Assembly: GCA_031273385.1 (NCBI GenBank)
Contig: JAISRY010000013.1
Coordinates: forward strand, 1-10,089
Length of the DNA: 10,089 nt
Direction of reading: 5' to 3'
From: Tannerellaceae bacterium
GTDB taxonomy: Bacteria; Bacteroidota; Bacteroidia; Bacteroidales; Tannerellaceae
Below are positions 1 through 7,562 of this stretch, piece by piece. Position 1 is the first letter of the stretch, and every line of letters starts with the position of its first letter. A model generated the notes under the pieces. It saw only the letters and a program-made list of their open reading frames with translations. It ran no database searches and was not told the DNA's origin. Position numbers and translations under genes: made by a program.

Positions 1-26
1 TTTTTTAACGTTTAAATTTTACTTAT

Positions 27-2018
27 ATGAAATGCTTTATCTTTTTACGGAAACTCATTGTTTTCTTGTGTGTGGCGGGAGGCGCTTTTACTATGCAGGC
101 GCAGCAGCAGTCGGTGGAATTACGTTCGCCCGACGGGACGATAAAAGTCTCGCTGACTCTTGGCGACAAAATCGTTTATACGGTGTATAACGATCAGGAG
201 GTTTTGCTGTATAACAATGAGTTACAACTTCAGTTACGTAACGAAACCTTAGGTGAAAAACCAAAACTGACCGGACAAAAACGGGTGTCGGTCGATACGC
301 AAATCAAACCGCTTGTGCCTTTTAAGTTTTCTACCGTTGAGAACAGGTATAACCAATTGACGCTTGATTTTAAGGGTAATTATTCGGTTGAGTTTCGCGC
401 TTTCGACGATGGAGTCGCATATCGTTTCGTTACCCGTAAAAAGGGGCAGATAGATGTGATGCACGAACATATCAACCTCTCTTTTCCCGCTGATTATTTG
501 CTGCATGTCCAACAGGGCGGTTTCGGCTCCTATTATGAAGAGCCCTATACCCATCTCGAATCGCGCAATATCAAACCCAGCGACCAGACGGTTCTGCTTC
601 CCGTGCTGATCGATACGCGAAAAGGGGCTAAGATCCTCATCTCGGAAGCCGATTTGGTCGATTATCCAGGGTTCTTTCTCCGGGGAAAGGGGGAAGAAAA
701 CGGGCTGAAATCGGCATTTCCGTATGCGCCGCTTGAAACCCGGCCGGATCCGAACGGACGGAATGTAAGGGTGGTCAAAGAGGCCGATTATATCGCCCGG
801 ACAGCAGGGACAAGGACATTTCCCTGGCGCTTTTTCATTATCACCAAAAAAGATACCCAGCTGATCGAAAGCACCATGGTTTGCCGCCTGGCTCCTCAAA
901 AAGAGGTCGGCGACGTCTCCTGGATCAAGCCGGGATTGGCGGCGTGGGACTGGATTAACCGCCATGCGGGTTACGGACCGGATCATCAGTTCAGGAACGG
1001 GGTAAATACCCAGGCATACAAACACTATATTGATTTTGCCGCCCGTTACAATATCCCCTACCTCGTCATCGACGAAGGATGGTCGAAAGACAAAGCCCGT
1101 CCCATCGAGACCATACCGGCGGTAGACCTGCCCGAAATCGTCCGTTACGGGAAAGAGAAAAACGTAGGGATCGTACTGTGGGTGACGTTTAACGGGATTG
1201 AGGCGGATTTTAACGACGACACCTATAATGTGTTTGAGCATTTCTCCCAAATGGGTGTCAAAGGGTTTAAGATTGATTTTATGGACAGGAGCGATCAAGG
1301 GATCGTCAATTTTTATGAACGTGCAGCCAAAGAGGCGTTTAAATATCACATGCTGGTCGAATTGCACGGCTCCTACACGCCGAAAGGATTGGAATACACC
1401 TATCCCAATGTCCTGTCGTATGAAGGTGTCAGGGGGATGGAAAACGGCGGGTATTGTACGCCCGACAATAGCCTCTATCTTCCTTTCATGCGAAACGTAC
1501 TCGGCCCGATGTCCTTTACGCCCGGCTCCATGTTGAGCGTGCAACCGGAAAAATACAACGGGGGGCTGTCGCCCAATTTCGTCATGATCGGGACAAGGGC
1601 GTACCATATAGCGCTTTATATCCTGTTTGAAAGCGGCTTACAGATGATTTCCGACAGTCCGCGCCAGTTCGATCAGAATCCCGATTGCTCGGCTTTTGTT
1701 TTCTCAACGCCGGTTACTTGGGACGAAACCAGGGCTTTGGTGGCCGATGCCGGGCAGTATCTTATCGTCGCCAGACGGAAAGGCGATAAATGGTGGATCG
1801 GCGGTATCACCAACAATACGGAAAAAACAAGGGAATTTGATATCACGCTCGACTTTCTTCCGGGGAACGGGACATACCGTCTGACCGCCTTTGAGGATGG
1901 CGTCAACGCCGATTCTCAGGCCATGGACTATAACATCCGTAAACAGGAGGTGAAACGGGGTGATCAGATCCATGTCAAAATGGTGCGCAATGGAGGCTGG
2001 GCTGCTGTTATAGAATAA
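27..2018 (+). CDS. GH97 family glycoside hydrolase, probable retaining alpha-galactosidase
   Basis: This gene encodes a 663-residue exported glycosidase that probably removes terminal alpha-linked galactose (or glucose) in the periplasm. Residues 1-26 look like a signal peptide: a basic start, the hydrophobic stretch LIVFLCVAGGAF, and a likely cut after MQA. There is no proper lipobox, since the cysteine is preceded by VFL. An N-terminal beta-sandwich (about 28-280), a TIM barrel (about 285-560) and a C-terminal beta-domain follow, matching the GH97 layout. Family motifs include YYEEPYTHLES (169-179), YLVIDEGWS (345-353), FKIDFMD (414-420) and SYEGVRGMEN (464-473). From memory, retaining GH97 enzymes such as the roughly 662-residue Bacteroides alpha-galactosidase use an Asp nucleophile near 415 and a Glu acid/base near 470; D417 and E472 fit. 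Inverting SusB-type enzymes lack that Asp and are longer (about 738). The start is the ATG before the signal peptide. Only 26 bp of upstream sequence is visible, so the promoter and any polysaccharide-utilisation neighbours are unknown. The fold is certain; the substrate is inferred. Confidence 0.93.
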   Translation: MKCFIFLRKLIVFLCVAGGAFTMQAQQQSVELRSPDGTIKVSLTLGDKIVYTVYNDQEVLLYNNELQLQLRNETLGEKPKLTGQKRVSVDTQIKPLVPFKFSTVENRYNQLTLDFKGNYSVEFRAFDDGVAYRFVTRKKGQIDVMHEHINLSFPADYLLHVQQGGFGSYYEEPYTHLESRNIKPSDQTVLLPVLIDTRKGAKILISEADLVDYPGFFLRGKGEENGLKSAFPYAPLETRPDPNGRNVRVVKEADYIARTAGTRTFPWRFFIITKKDTQLIESTMVCRLAPQKEVGDVSWIKPGLAAWDWINRHAGYGPDHQFRNGVNTQAYKHYIDFAARYNIPYLVIDEGWSKDKARPIETIPAVDLPEIVRYGKEKNVGIVLWVTFNGIEADFNDDTYNVFEHFSQMGVKGFKIDFMDRSDQGIVNFYERAAKEAFKYHMLVELHGSYTPKGLEYTYPNVLSYEGVRGMENGGYCTPDNSLYLPFMRNVLGPMSFTPGSMLSVQPEKYNGGLSPNFVMIGTRAYHIALYILFESGLQMISDSPRQFDQNPDCSAFVFSTPVTWDETRALVADAGQYLIVARRKGDKWWIGGITNNTEKTREFDITLDFLPGNGTYRLTAFEDGVNADSQAMDYNIRKQEVKRGDQIHVKMVRNGGWAAVIE

Positions 2019-2047
2019 TCTCGAAAAGAACTCCCCTAACCTATTAT

Positions 2048-2091
2048 CATACATGGAACTACTGCGCGTCATCGCGCTAGTTCCATGTATG
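2048..2091. terminator. strong stem-loop after the GH97 gene, probable terminator
   Basis: A perfect 14-bp inverted repeat (2048-2061 with 2078-2091, arm CATACATGGAACTA) encloses a second 5-bp GC stem (2064-2068 with 2073-2077) closed by the loop TCAT, with only CT unpaired at the junction. It starts 30 bp after the GH97 stop. The T-tract (TTTTTT) comes about 14 nt after the stem, farther than in a classical intrinsic terminator, so it may instead protect mRNA 3' ends or be a copy of a dispersed palindrome. Confidence 0.6.
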
Positions 2092-2152
2092 CGTTTACCT
2101 TGCTCTTTTTTAAATATTATGGCTGCCGAAACTAAATACCGGATTATTTCGT

Positions 2153-2160
2153 TAACTTTG
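2153..2160 (+). promoter_or_regulatory. Bacteroidales-type -7 promoter box for manC
   Basis: TAACTTTG matches the Bacteroides sigma-ABfr -7 consensus TAnnTTTG exactly and lies 31 bp before the manC ATG, which predicts a leader of roughly 25 nt. I see no good TTTG-like -33 box at the usual 19-21 bp spacing. The leader before the ATG is A/T-rich without a Shine-Dalgarno sequence, as is normal in this phylum. Confidence 0.5.
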
Positions 2161-2191
2161 TATGCGTATGAAATTAAAAACTATTTGACTC

Positions 2192-3271
2192 ATGAAAGAT
2201 AATTATTGTGTTATCATGGGTGGCGGAATCGGGAGCCGGTTCTGGCCATTTAGCAGAGAAACTTATCCTAAGCAATTCCTTGACTTCTTTGGTTCCGGAC
2301 GGTCTTTATTACAGCAGACATTCGATCGTTTCGCGAAAATTATTCCGGTTGAAAACATCTACGTCGTCACCAACGAACTATATGCTTCGTTAGTGAAAGA
2401 GCAGTTGCCCGAACTTCGAGAAAAGCAGATCCTGCTCGAGCCTGCCCGACGGAACACCGCCCCCTGTATCGCCTATGCGTCATACCATATCAAAGCGTGC
2501 AATCCGAATGCGAATATCGTGGTGGCGCCTTCGGATCATTTGATTCTGAAAGAAGATGTTTTCCAGCAGAATGTGGTGAAAGGATTGGAGTTTGTGAAAG
2601 AGAACAGGGCGTTGGTTACGCTGGGCATCAAGCCCAGCCGCCCGGAGACCAGCTACGGATACATCCAAAGCGGCGATACGGCATTAGGAGAGTTCTCAAA
2701 GGTAAAGACCTTTACGGAAAAGCCAGACCTGAAGCTGGCGCAGGTATTCTACAACAGTGGCGAATTTTTCTGGAATTCCGGCTTATTCCTTTGGAATGTC
2801 GGTTCGATCCTTGATGCGTTCAATCAATTCCTGCCCGATATCAGCACCCGGTTTGACCTGGGCAAGGATGTATTCAATACGCCGGAAGAGTATGCCTTTA
2901 TTCAGGAGCATTTCTCTTATTGCCCCAATATCTCGATCGACTACGGCATCATGGAAAAGGCGGATAACGTCTATATGATGTGCGCTGATTTCGGTTGGGC
3001 GGACCTGGGTACGTGGGGATCCCTGTATGATATCGCGCAGAAAGACGAACAGCATAATGCGATGCTGAAAAGCAAGGCGATGCTGTATGAGAGCAGCGGG
3101 AATATTATAGCGACCGATAATCCGGATCGTCTGGTTGTCGTGCAGGGATTGAACGATTATATCGTGGCGGAGTCAGGGAATGCGTTACTGATCTGTAAGA
3201 AAGAGGACGAACAGCGCATCAAGCAGTTTGTGGCCGACGCACAGCTTCAATTCGGCAAGACATTTAGCTAA
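2192..3271 (+). CDS. manC: mannose-1-phosphate guanylyltransferase (GDP-mannose pyrophosphorylase)
   Basis: The 359-residue cytoplasmic enzyme joins GTP and mannose-1-phosphate to give GDP-mannose and pyrophosphate, supplying mannose and GDP-fucose for capsule, lipopolysaccharide and glycoprotein glycans. The nucleotide-binding signature is at residues 10-29 (GGGIGSRFWP followed by SRETYPKQF). PARRNTAP (84-91), APSDH (112-116), FTEKP (174-178), FWNSG (193-197), IDYGIME (249-255) and FGWADLGTW (267-275) complete the sugar-nucleotide transferase fold. The length fits the short, single-function form; the C-terminal phosphomannose isomerase domain of bifunctional ManC/AlgA proteins is absent. The start is the ATG shortly after a -7 promoter box, and the glycine-rich loop sits at the usual distance from the N-terminus. 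It appears monocistronic: a stem-loop lies upstream and a convergent terminator downstream. The GFWxxF-type variation (RFWPF in place of the commoner RLWPLS) is conservative. The function call is firm; the symbol is a family name. Confidence 0.94.
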   Translation: MKDNYCVIMGGGIGSRFWPFSRETYPKQFLDFFGSGRSLLQQTFDRFAKIIPVENIYVVTNELYASLVKEQLPELREKQILLEPARRNTAPCIAYASYHIKACNPNANIVVAPSDHLILKEDVFQQNVVKGLEFVKENRALVTLGIKPSRPETSYGYIQSGDTALGEFSKVKTFTEKPDLKLAQVFYNSGEFFWNSGLFLWNVGSILDAFNQFLPDISTRFDLGKDVFNTPEEYAFIQEHFSYCPNISIDYGIMEKADNVYMMCADFGWADLGTWGSLYDIAQKDEQHNAMLKSKAMLYESSGNIIATDNPDRLVVVQGLNDYIVAESGNALLICKKEDEQRIKQFVADAQLQFGKTFS

Positions 3272-3280
3272 TATCTACCT

Positions 3281-3323
3281 GTGCGGCTTTCGTCTTTCGT
3301 CTTTCTGGGGGCGAAAGCCGCAC
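3281..3323. terminator. bidirectional terminator between convergent genes
   Basis: A perfect 12-bp inverted repeat (GTGCGGCTTTCG at 3281-3292 with 3312-3323) fills most of the 55-bp gap between the convergent manC and the permease gene. The 19-nt loop contains part of a 7-bp tandem repeat (CTTTCGT, 2-3 copies at about 3287-3306). There is no long T-run on either side, only TTATCTTTT to the right. Its position between two stop codons argues that it ends transcription from both sides. Confidence 0.75.
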
Positions 3324-3326
3324 TCG

Positions 3327-4553
3327 TTATCTTTTCAGCCAGCGTTCTCCCAAACGGTAGACCGGATACCAGGCTGAGAGGAAACCGATCGTCAGCACGG
3401 TGGCGAGGACAGTCACCACATCGCTGAAAACAACCCGGACCGGGTAATTATCAATAATGAAAGAACCATCCGCCATACCCATTTTAATCAATCCGAACGT
3501 CGTTTGCAACCAGCAAAGAATCAAACCGGCGGCAATCCCGATCAAAGCCCCAAACCCTGAAATCATCCACCCCTCAAAAAGAAAGATACGCCGGATCAGC
3601 GGATCGTCCGCTCCCAGATTGCGCAATACGCGCACATCCTCCTGTTTCTCGATCATCAGCATAGACAGCGAGCCTACGACATTAAACAGCGCCAGCATCA
3701 GGACAAAGGCCAGGATCAGGTAGGTCATCCATTTCTCTACCTGCATCATTTTAAAAGAGGCTTCCTGTTGCTCATACCGGTCTTGTACCGCGTATTCGTC
3801 GCCCAACAAAGCGCCGATCCGTTTTTTTATCCGGTAGGCATTCGATCCCTCTTTCAGTTTGATCTCCAGGGCGGAGACTTCATGATCGTAGCTAAACAGG
3901 CTTCGCGCCAGCGAGATGGGGACAATCATGTATCCGTCGTCATACAGCTGCTGGTTCATCCTGAAGATGGCGGCGATATAGACATATTCGATATTGGCCG
4001 ACATCGCCGGATTGGAGGTGTTGATCTGCTTATCGCGTTGGGGGACGCACAGTTCCAACGGAGAAGTATAGATGGCATTAATCCCCAGCATATAGGCCAG
4101 GCCGATCCCCAGTGTCGCATAATCGACCACATCGTCGTGAAGGACAAAACGCCCGTCGACCAGTATACTGTCGATGGATGCCTGTTGCCCGTAATTATCC
4201 TCTACGCCCTTTATCACGCCGATCACTTGCCGTCCATTATATTGAATCAGGGCATTGTCCTGCAATACTTCACTGACACAGGCAATATCGGGCAGCTCTT
4301 TCAGCTTCCGTATCTCTTCGGATGCAGGATCGAAGACCTTTCCTGTCCGGGGCGCGACTTTCAGTTCGGGATCCAGGCTGCTGAACAGGGTAGATACCAG
4401 GTCGTTGAATCCGTTAAAGACCGACAAGACTACAACCAGCGCAATCGTCGCAATGACGACGCCACAGACCGAAACCATCGAAATAATGTTGATGGCCTGA
4501 TGTGATTTTTTAGAGAAAAGATACCGCTGGGCTATGTAGAATGAAAAGTTCAA
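3327..4553 (-). CDS. LolC/LolE-type ABC transporter permease (lipoprotein release, FtsX-like)
   Basis: This 408-residue inner-membrane protein has the LolC/LolE layout. A short cytoplasmic start (FYIAQRYLFSKKSHQAINI) leads into membrane segment 1 (about 20-46). A large periplasmic domain (about 47-272) follows, then three C-terminal segments (about 275-300, 323-350 and 376-400). The family's role is to extract outer-membrane lipoproteins from the inner membrane and hand them to LolA, driven by the LolD ATPase. The stretch IEKQEDVRVLRNLGAD (301-316), between segments 2 and 3, is the conserved cytoplasmic coupling region. The start codon is TTG at 4553: the in-frame stop at 4578-4580 leaves no ATG before it, and the next Met (residue 26) would delete half of segment 1. 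The gene begins 8 bp after rbfA stops, so it is very probably the last gene of that operon. No LolD gene is visible. Whether it acts as LolC, LolE or both cannot be told from sequence alone. Confidence 0.88.
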   Translation of the reverse strand: MNFSFYIAQRYLFSKKSHQAINIISMVSVCGVVIATIALVVVLSVFNGFNDLVSTLFSSLDPELKVAPRTGKVFDPASEEIRKLKELPDIACVSEVLQDNALIQYNGRQVIGVIKGVEDNYGQQASIDSILVDGRFVLHDDVVDYATLGIGLAYMLGINAIYTSPLELCVPQRDKQINTSNPAMSANIEYVYIAAIFRMNQQLYDDGYMIVPISLARSLFSYDHEVSALEIKLKEGSNAYRIKKRIGALLGDEYAVQDRYEQQEASFKMMQVEKWMTYLILAFVLMLALFNVVGSLSMLMIEKQEDVRVLRNLGADDPLIRRIFLFEGWMISGFGALIGIAAGLILCWLQTTFGLIKMGMADGSFIIDNYPVRVVFSDVVTVLATVLTIGFLSAWYPVYRLGERWLKR

Positions 4554-4561
4554 TGGGTTGA

Positions 4562-4897
4562 TTACTTTTTCAACAGGTTATCAATATGCTCGATATAATC
4601 CAGCGAATCGTCGATATAAAACTGTAGATCCGGTATTTTACGCAGCTGGAGATGAACGCGTTGTCCAAGCTCATACCGGATTGATTTTGTATTTGCGCGG
4701 ATGGCTTCGAGCATCTCTTTCCCTTTCTCCGACGGGAAGATGCTCAGGTATGCTTTCGCTATACCCAGATCGGGGCTGACGCGTACTACGCTGACAGAGA
4801 CCAGCGTCCCGTGCATACTTTGCGTTTGCCGCTGAAAGATATCGCCCAACTCTTTCTGTAAAAGGCGTCCTATTTTATTCAATCGTGTATTTTCCAT
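4562..4897 (-). CDS. rbfA: ribosome-binding factor A
   Basis: RbfA is a small KH-fold protein that binds the immature 30S subunit near the 5' end of 16S rRNA and helps its late maturation, particularly in the cold. The product is 111 residues from the ATG at 4897 (METTRL-like start, here MENTRLNKIGRLLQKEL), with family hallmarks VRVSPDLGIAKAYLSIF and LGQRVHLQLRKIPDL followed by the acidic tail DDSLDYIEHIDNLL. A reading frame beginning at a TTG at 4924 would add nine residues and overlap the end of the methyltransferase gene. I prefer the ATG because it matches where RbfA proteins normally start and has AAAGAG just before it. The gene is sandwiched between the methyltransferase (14-bp gap) and the permease (8-bp gap), all in one direction. 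Confidence 0.93.
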   Translation of the reverse strand: MENTRLNKIGRLLQKELGDIFQRQTQSMHGTLVSVSVVRVSPDLGIAKAYLSIFPSEKGKEMLEAIRANTKSIRYELGQRVHLQLRKIPDLQFYIDDSLDYIEHIDNLLKK

Positions 4898-4911
4898 CTC
4901 TTTATAGGGTT

Positions 4912-5547
4912 TTATTTTTTCCAAATCATTGTAAGTCCATCCCGTAAAGGTAGTATTACTTTTTCTATTCGCCTATCCTGTTTTATTTTTTCATTAAATT
5001 CGAGTATGCCTGCCGTCTGTTTGTCCGGGCAACGGGGTGCGTCAAGCACCTTTCCGTCCCACAGCGTATTATCGACCAGGATCAATCCGCCGGCACGTAC
5101 TTTCGGGAATATCAAATCATAATAGGTGGAATACAGCCGCTTGTCCGCATCAATAAAGGCCATGTCAAACGATTCGTCCAACGCCGGGATAATCTCCAAC
5201 GCATCCCCGAAGTGAAGCCGTATTTTCTCTTTATCCGGCGAACGCGAAAGGTACTTCATGATAAAATCTTCCATTTCGTCATTGATCTCGATCGTATGGA
5301 TCAACGCGTCGTCCTCTATCCCTTCCGCCATGCAGAGCGTCGCATATCCGGTATATGTCCCGATTTCCAGGATCCGTTTGGGGCGCAGCATCCGGCAAAA
5401 CAGTTTGAGGATACGCCCCTGCAGATGCCCCGATTGCATGCGCGGACGCAACAGGGTGACGTTGGCATCCCGGCACAGTGCGGAGAGCAGATCGCCCTCT
5501 TCATCTATGTGGGAAAGGATGTAACGGTCTACGGCGTCGGTCGTCAT
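4912..5547 (-). CDS. SAM-dependent O-methyltransferase (Methyltransf_3 / TrmR-like)
   Basis: The 211-residue cytoplasmic enzyme transfers a methyl group from S-adenosylmethionine to a hydroxyl group. It belongs to the metal-dependent caffeoyl-CoA/catechol O-methyltransferase family (COG4122). SAM-binding motif I is ILEIGTYTGYAT (59-70), the acidic ribose-binding residue is E87 in HTIEIND, and probable metal ligands are D133 (FIDADK) and D159-N160 (LILVDNTLWDG). The length (about 210-220) and the C-terminal LRDGLTMIWKK are typical. A bacterial member of this family, Bacillus TrmR (YrrM), methylates 5-hydroxyuridine at the tRNA wobble position; the position beside rbfA would suit a translation role, but that is inference and the true substrate could be a small catechol-like compound. 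The ATG at 5547 lies 5 bp after the pyk stop, indicating translational coupling. Confidence 0.88.
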   Translation of the reverse strand: MTTDAVDRYILSHIDEEGDLLSALCRDANVTLLRPRMQSGHLQGRILKLFCRMLRPKRILEIGTYTGYATLCMAEGIEDDALIHTIEINDEMEDFIMKYLSRSPDKEKIRLHFGDALEIIPALDESFDMAFIDADKRLYSTYYDLIFPKVRAGGLILVDNTLWDGKVLDAPRCPDKQTAGILEFNEKIKQDRRIEKVILPLRDGLTMIWKK

Positions 5548-5552
5548 ACCCT

Positions 5553-7004
5553 CTATTCTTTGAAAGTGGGAAGCGAATAGGCATCCCCGCCGTCCAGTAC
5601 CTTACCGACATTGTTGATCTCCAGAAAAGTCGTGCCTCCACCCTCGCCGAAACTACCGCTCAGGTAAGCCACCATATTATTGCGCGTAATATACCCGTCG
5701 TGAATCAGCTCGTTCAACGCATCATAGAAATAACCCCGCCGGCTGTCGTTCCAGGGCTGATGCACCGCCCAGACGCCGTAAGAGAGCGAAAGCCGGCGCA
5801 TCACGTCTTCGTTGTAACAGATGGCATAGACCGGCGACGTCCCGCGGAAAGCCGCCAGGTAACGGGCGGTACGTCCGGTGTAGCTGTCGGTAATAATCGC
5901 TTTCACATGCAATTTGGAAGAGGATTTGACGGCTTGCTTGGCAAGAAACGAGGTCACATCCATATCATTTCCCCCGATAGGCACGCGGATATCATTGGCC
6001 GCTAATTTCGTTTTCTCCGCTTCACAGGCGACTTTCGTCATCGTCTGAACCGCCTCCACCGGGTATTTCCCGTAGGCGGTTTCCCCGCTCAGCATCAAGG
6101 CGTCGGTACGGTAATAGATCGCGTTCGCGATATCCGTTACTTCCGCGCGGGTAGGGCGGGGATTGGTGATCATCGAATGGAGCATCTGCGTCGCCACGAT
6201 CACCGGTTTCTTCACCTCTACGCACTTACGGATCAATACGCGCTGGATGCCCGGTATCTTTTCCGCCGCCACTTCAATCCCCAGATCGCCGCGGGCAATC
6301 ATAATGCCGTATGCCGCTTCCAGGATCTCGTCGATATTATCCACCCCCTCCTGGTTCTCGATCTTGGCGATAATCTTGATCGGGCTGTCGTACTCGTCGA
6401 GGATCTGTTGGATATCCAGGACATCCTGCTTGCAGCGGACAAACGAATGGGCGATGAAATCCAGGCGGTTCTTAATACAGTAGCGGATGTTGCTGCGATC
6501 CTTTTCTGTCAACGAGGGCAGGTTGATCCGTACACCCGGAATATTGACGCTCTTCCTGCTACCCAATACCGCGTCGTTCAACGCCTCGCACACCAGATGC
6601 CCCGCATGCTTCTCCACCACCTTCAAATCCAGGTCGCCGTCGTCAATCAGCATATTATCCCCTATCTTGATATCGGTGACAAAATTGCGGTAAGAGACAT
6701 AAATACAGTCGCGGCCGGTCTCTTTCTCCGGATCGCCGCACACCTTCACCCTGTCGCCCGCCTTAAAGGGGATCGGCTCCCGGGCGACGGTCGTCCGTAT
6801 CTCCGGCCCTTTTGTATCCATTAATATTGCGATACGGTTCGACACGGCGCGAACGTTATTCACCACCCGGTCAAACCCCTCTTCGTTCATGTGCGCCGAA
6901 TTTAAACGCACCACATTCATTCCCGATTTATATAATTCGCGGAGAAATTCTACTTCGCAACGCTGGTCGGAAATAGTCGCCACAATCTTTGTATGCTTCA
7001 ACAT
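5553..7004 (-). CDS. pyk: pyruvate kinase
   Basis: The 483-residue enzyme makes pyruvate and ATP from phosphoenolpyruvate and ADP, the last step of glycolysis. Catalytic features are all present: R33 and N35 in VVRLNSAHM, D63-T64 and E68 in MDTKGPEIR, K214 and E216 in IIAKIENQEG, D240 in ARGDLG, T272 in VATQMLHSM, and PTRAEVTDIANAI plus MLSGETAYGKYPVEA. The B domain covers about 72-165 and the C-terminal regulatory domain about 345-483, with no extra PEP-utiliser domain. Two details differ from the classical form: the usual NFSHG is NSAHM, so the potassium-ligand serine is alanine, which I recall as common in Bacteroidales enzymes. E68 matches the glutamate of potassium-dependent types. The ATG start fits the family N-terminus (LKHTKIVATI). 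It lies 41 bp downstream of aroQ, with no -7 box visible in the gap, so it probably shares the aroQ transcript. Confidence 0.97.
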   Translation of the reverse strand: MLKHTKIVATISDQRCEVEFLRELYKSGMNVVRLNSAHMNEEGFDRVVNNVRAVSNRIAILMDTKGPEIRTTVAREPIPFKAGDRVKVCGDPEKETGRDCIYVSYRNFVTDIKIGDNMLIDDGDLDLKVVEKHAGHLVCEALNDAVLGSRKSVNIPGVRINLPSLTEKDRSNIRYCIKNRLDFIAHSFVRCKQDVLDIQQILDEYDSPIKIIAKIENQEGVDNIDEILEAAYGIMIARGDLGIEVAAEKIPGIQRVLIRKCVEVKKPVIVATQMLHSMITNPRPTRAEVTDIANAIYYRTDALMLSGETAYGKYPVEAVQTMTKVACEAEKTKLAANDIRVPIGGNDMDVTSFLAKQAVKSSSKLHVKAIITDSYTGRTARYLAAFRGTSPVYAICYNEDVMRRLSLSYGVWAVHQPWNDSRRGYFYDALNELIHDGYITRNNMVAYLSGSFGEGGGTTFLEINNVGKVLDGGDAYSLPTFKE

Positions 7005-7045
7005 ATACCTTATGTAATAATTAAAAAATCCCTCAACCGTCCTCT

Positions 7046-7462
7046 CTACAAAAACGATTCGATAGCCAGGCGGTACGAATCCAGTCCAAAACCAATAATC
7101 ACCCCTTTACAAACCGGTGAAATCATGGAATGATGACGAAAAGACTCCCTGCCGTGCACATTCGAAATATGTACCTCTACGACCGGCGTCCCTACCGATT
7201 TTATCGCATCATGCAACGCAATAGAGGTATGCGTATAGGCGCCGGCATTCAAAATAATCCCATCGCAATCAAATCCCGTCTCATGAATCTTATCAATCAG
7301 CTCGCCCTCATGATTACTCTGAAAGTAGGAGAAAGCGCACTGGGGATACCGCACCCGTAGCGTATCCAGGTAACTCTCGAATGAAACGCTTCCATAGACT
7401 GCCGGCTCGCGCTTACCCAACAGATTTAAATTGGGACCGTTGATGATCTGAATCTTCTTCAT
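7046..7462 (-). CDS. aroQ: 3-dehydroquinate dehydratase, type II
   Basis: The 138-residue enzyme dehydrates 3-dehydroquinate to 3-dehydroshikimate in the shikimate pathway to aromatic amino acids; type II enzymes are dodecamers that work through an enolate. Expected active-site residues can be placed: N11 in INGPNLNLLG, R18 and Y23 in the lid (GKREPAVYG), N72 in LNAGAYTHTS, H98 in VEVHISN and R109 in FRHHS. The length is close to the usual 140-150, slightly short at the C-terminus. The ATG at 7462 is the only sensible start because INGPNLNLLG begins at residue 7. It is the first gene of the leftward operon and is transcribed from the divergent region it shares with xerD. Confidence 0.97.
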   Translation of the reverse strand: MKKIQIINGPNLNLLGKREPAVYGSVSFESYLDTLRVRYPQCAFSYFQSNHEGELIDKIHETGFDCDGIILNAGAYTHTSIALHDAIKSVGTPVVEVHISNVHGRESFRHHSMISPVCKGVIIGFGLDSYRLAIESFL

Positions 7463-7479
7463 TTTTATTGTAAGTTTAT

Positions 7480-7487
7480 TACCTTTG
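7480..7487 (+). promoter_or_regulatory. -7 promoter box for xerD
   Basis: TACCTTTG fits the Bacteroidales -7 consensus TAnnTTTG and is followed by C, as often seen. It lies 75 bp before the xerD ATG and only about 18 bp outside the aroQ start codon. No convincing -33 box is visible; the expected position falls inside the start of aroQ. Confidence 0.5.
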
Positions 7488-7514
7488 CTCCATATCCGAA
7501 AGGTATTACGGGCA

Positions 7515-7522
7515 CAAAGGTA
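7515..7522 (-). promoter_or_regulatory. -7 promoter box for the aroQ operon
   Basis: Read on the minus strand, this site is again TACCTTTG, an exact TAnnTTTG match about 53 bp before the aroQ ATG. It faces the xerD box at 7480-7487, so the two predicted start points (about 7508 leftward and 7494 rightward) would lie within roughly 15 bp and the transcripts would overlap at their 5' ends. Confidence 0.5.
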
Positions 7523-7562
7523 GTGATTTTTTTCATACGCCTTGCCGAATGCGGTACAAACA

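Noticed and set aside
249..1607. Long minus-strand open frame (452 codons) antisense to the GH97 gene
   Set aside because: It lies wholly inside a clearly functional gene, shows no family motif, and its length follows from the codon pattern of the sense strand.
4255..4500. Plus-strand open frames inside the permease gene
   Set aside because: They are antisense frames without motifs, fully overlapped by a well-supported membrane protein gene.
4898..4924. TTG at 4924 as the start of rbfA
   Set aside because: It would overlap the methyltransferase stop and add nine residues not typical of RbfA; the ATG at 4897 fits the family start.
7542..7562. TTG at 7542 as the start of xerD
   Set aside because: It adds seven residues before a well-placed ATG; with the ATG the catalytic residues fall at the same positions as in E. 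coli XerD.
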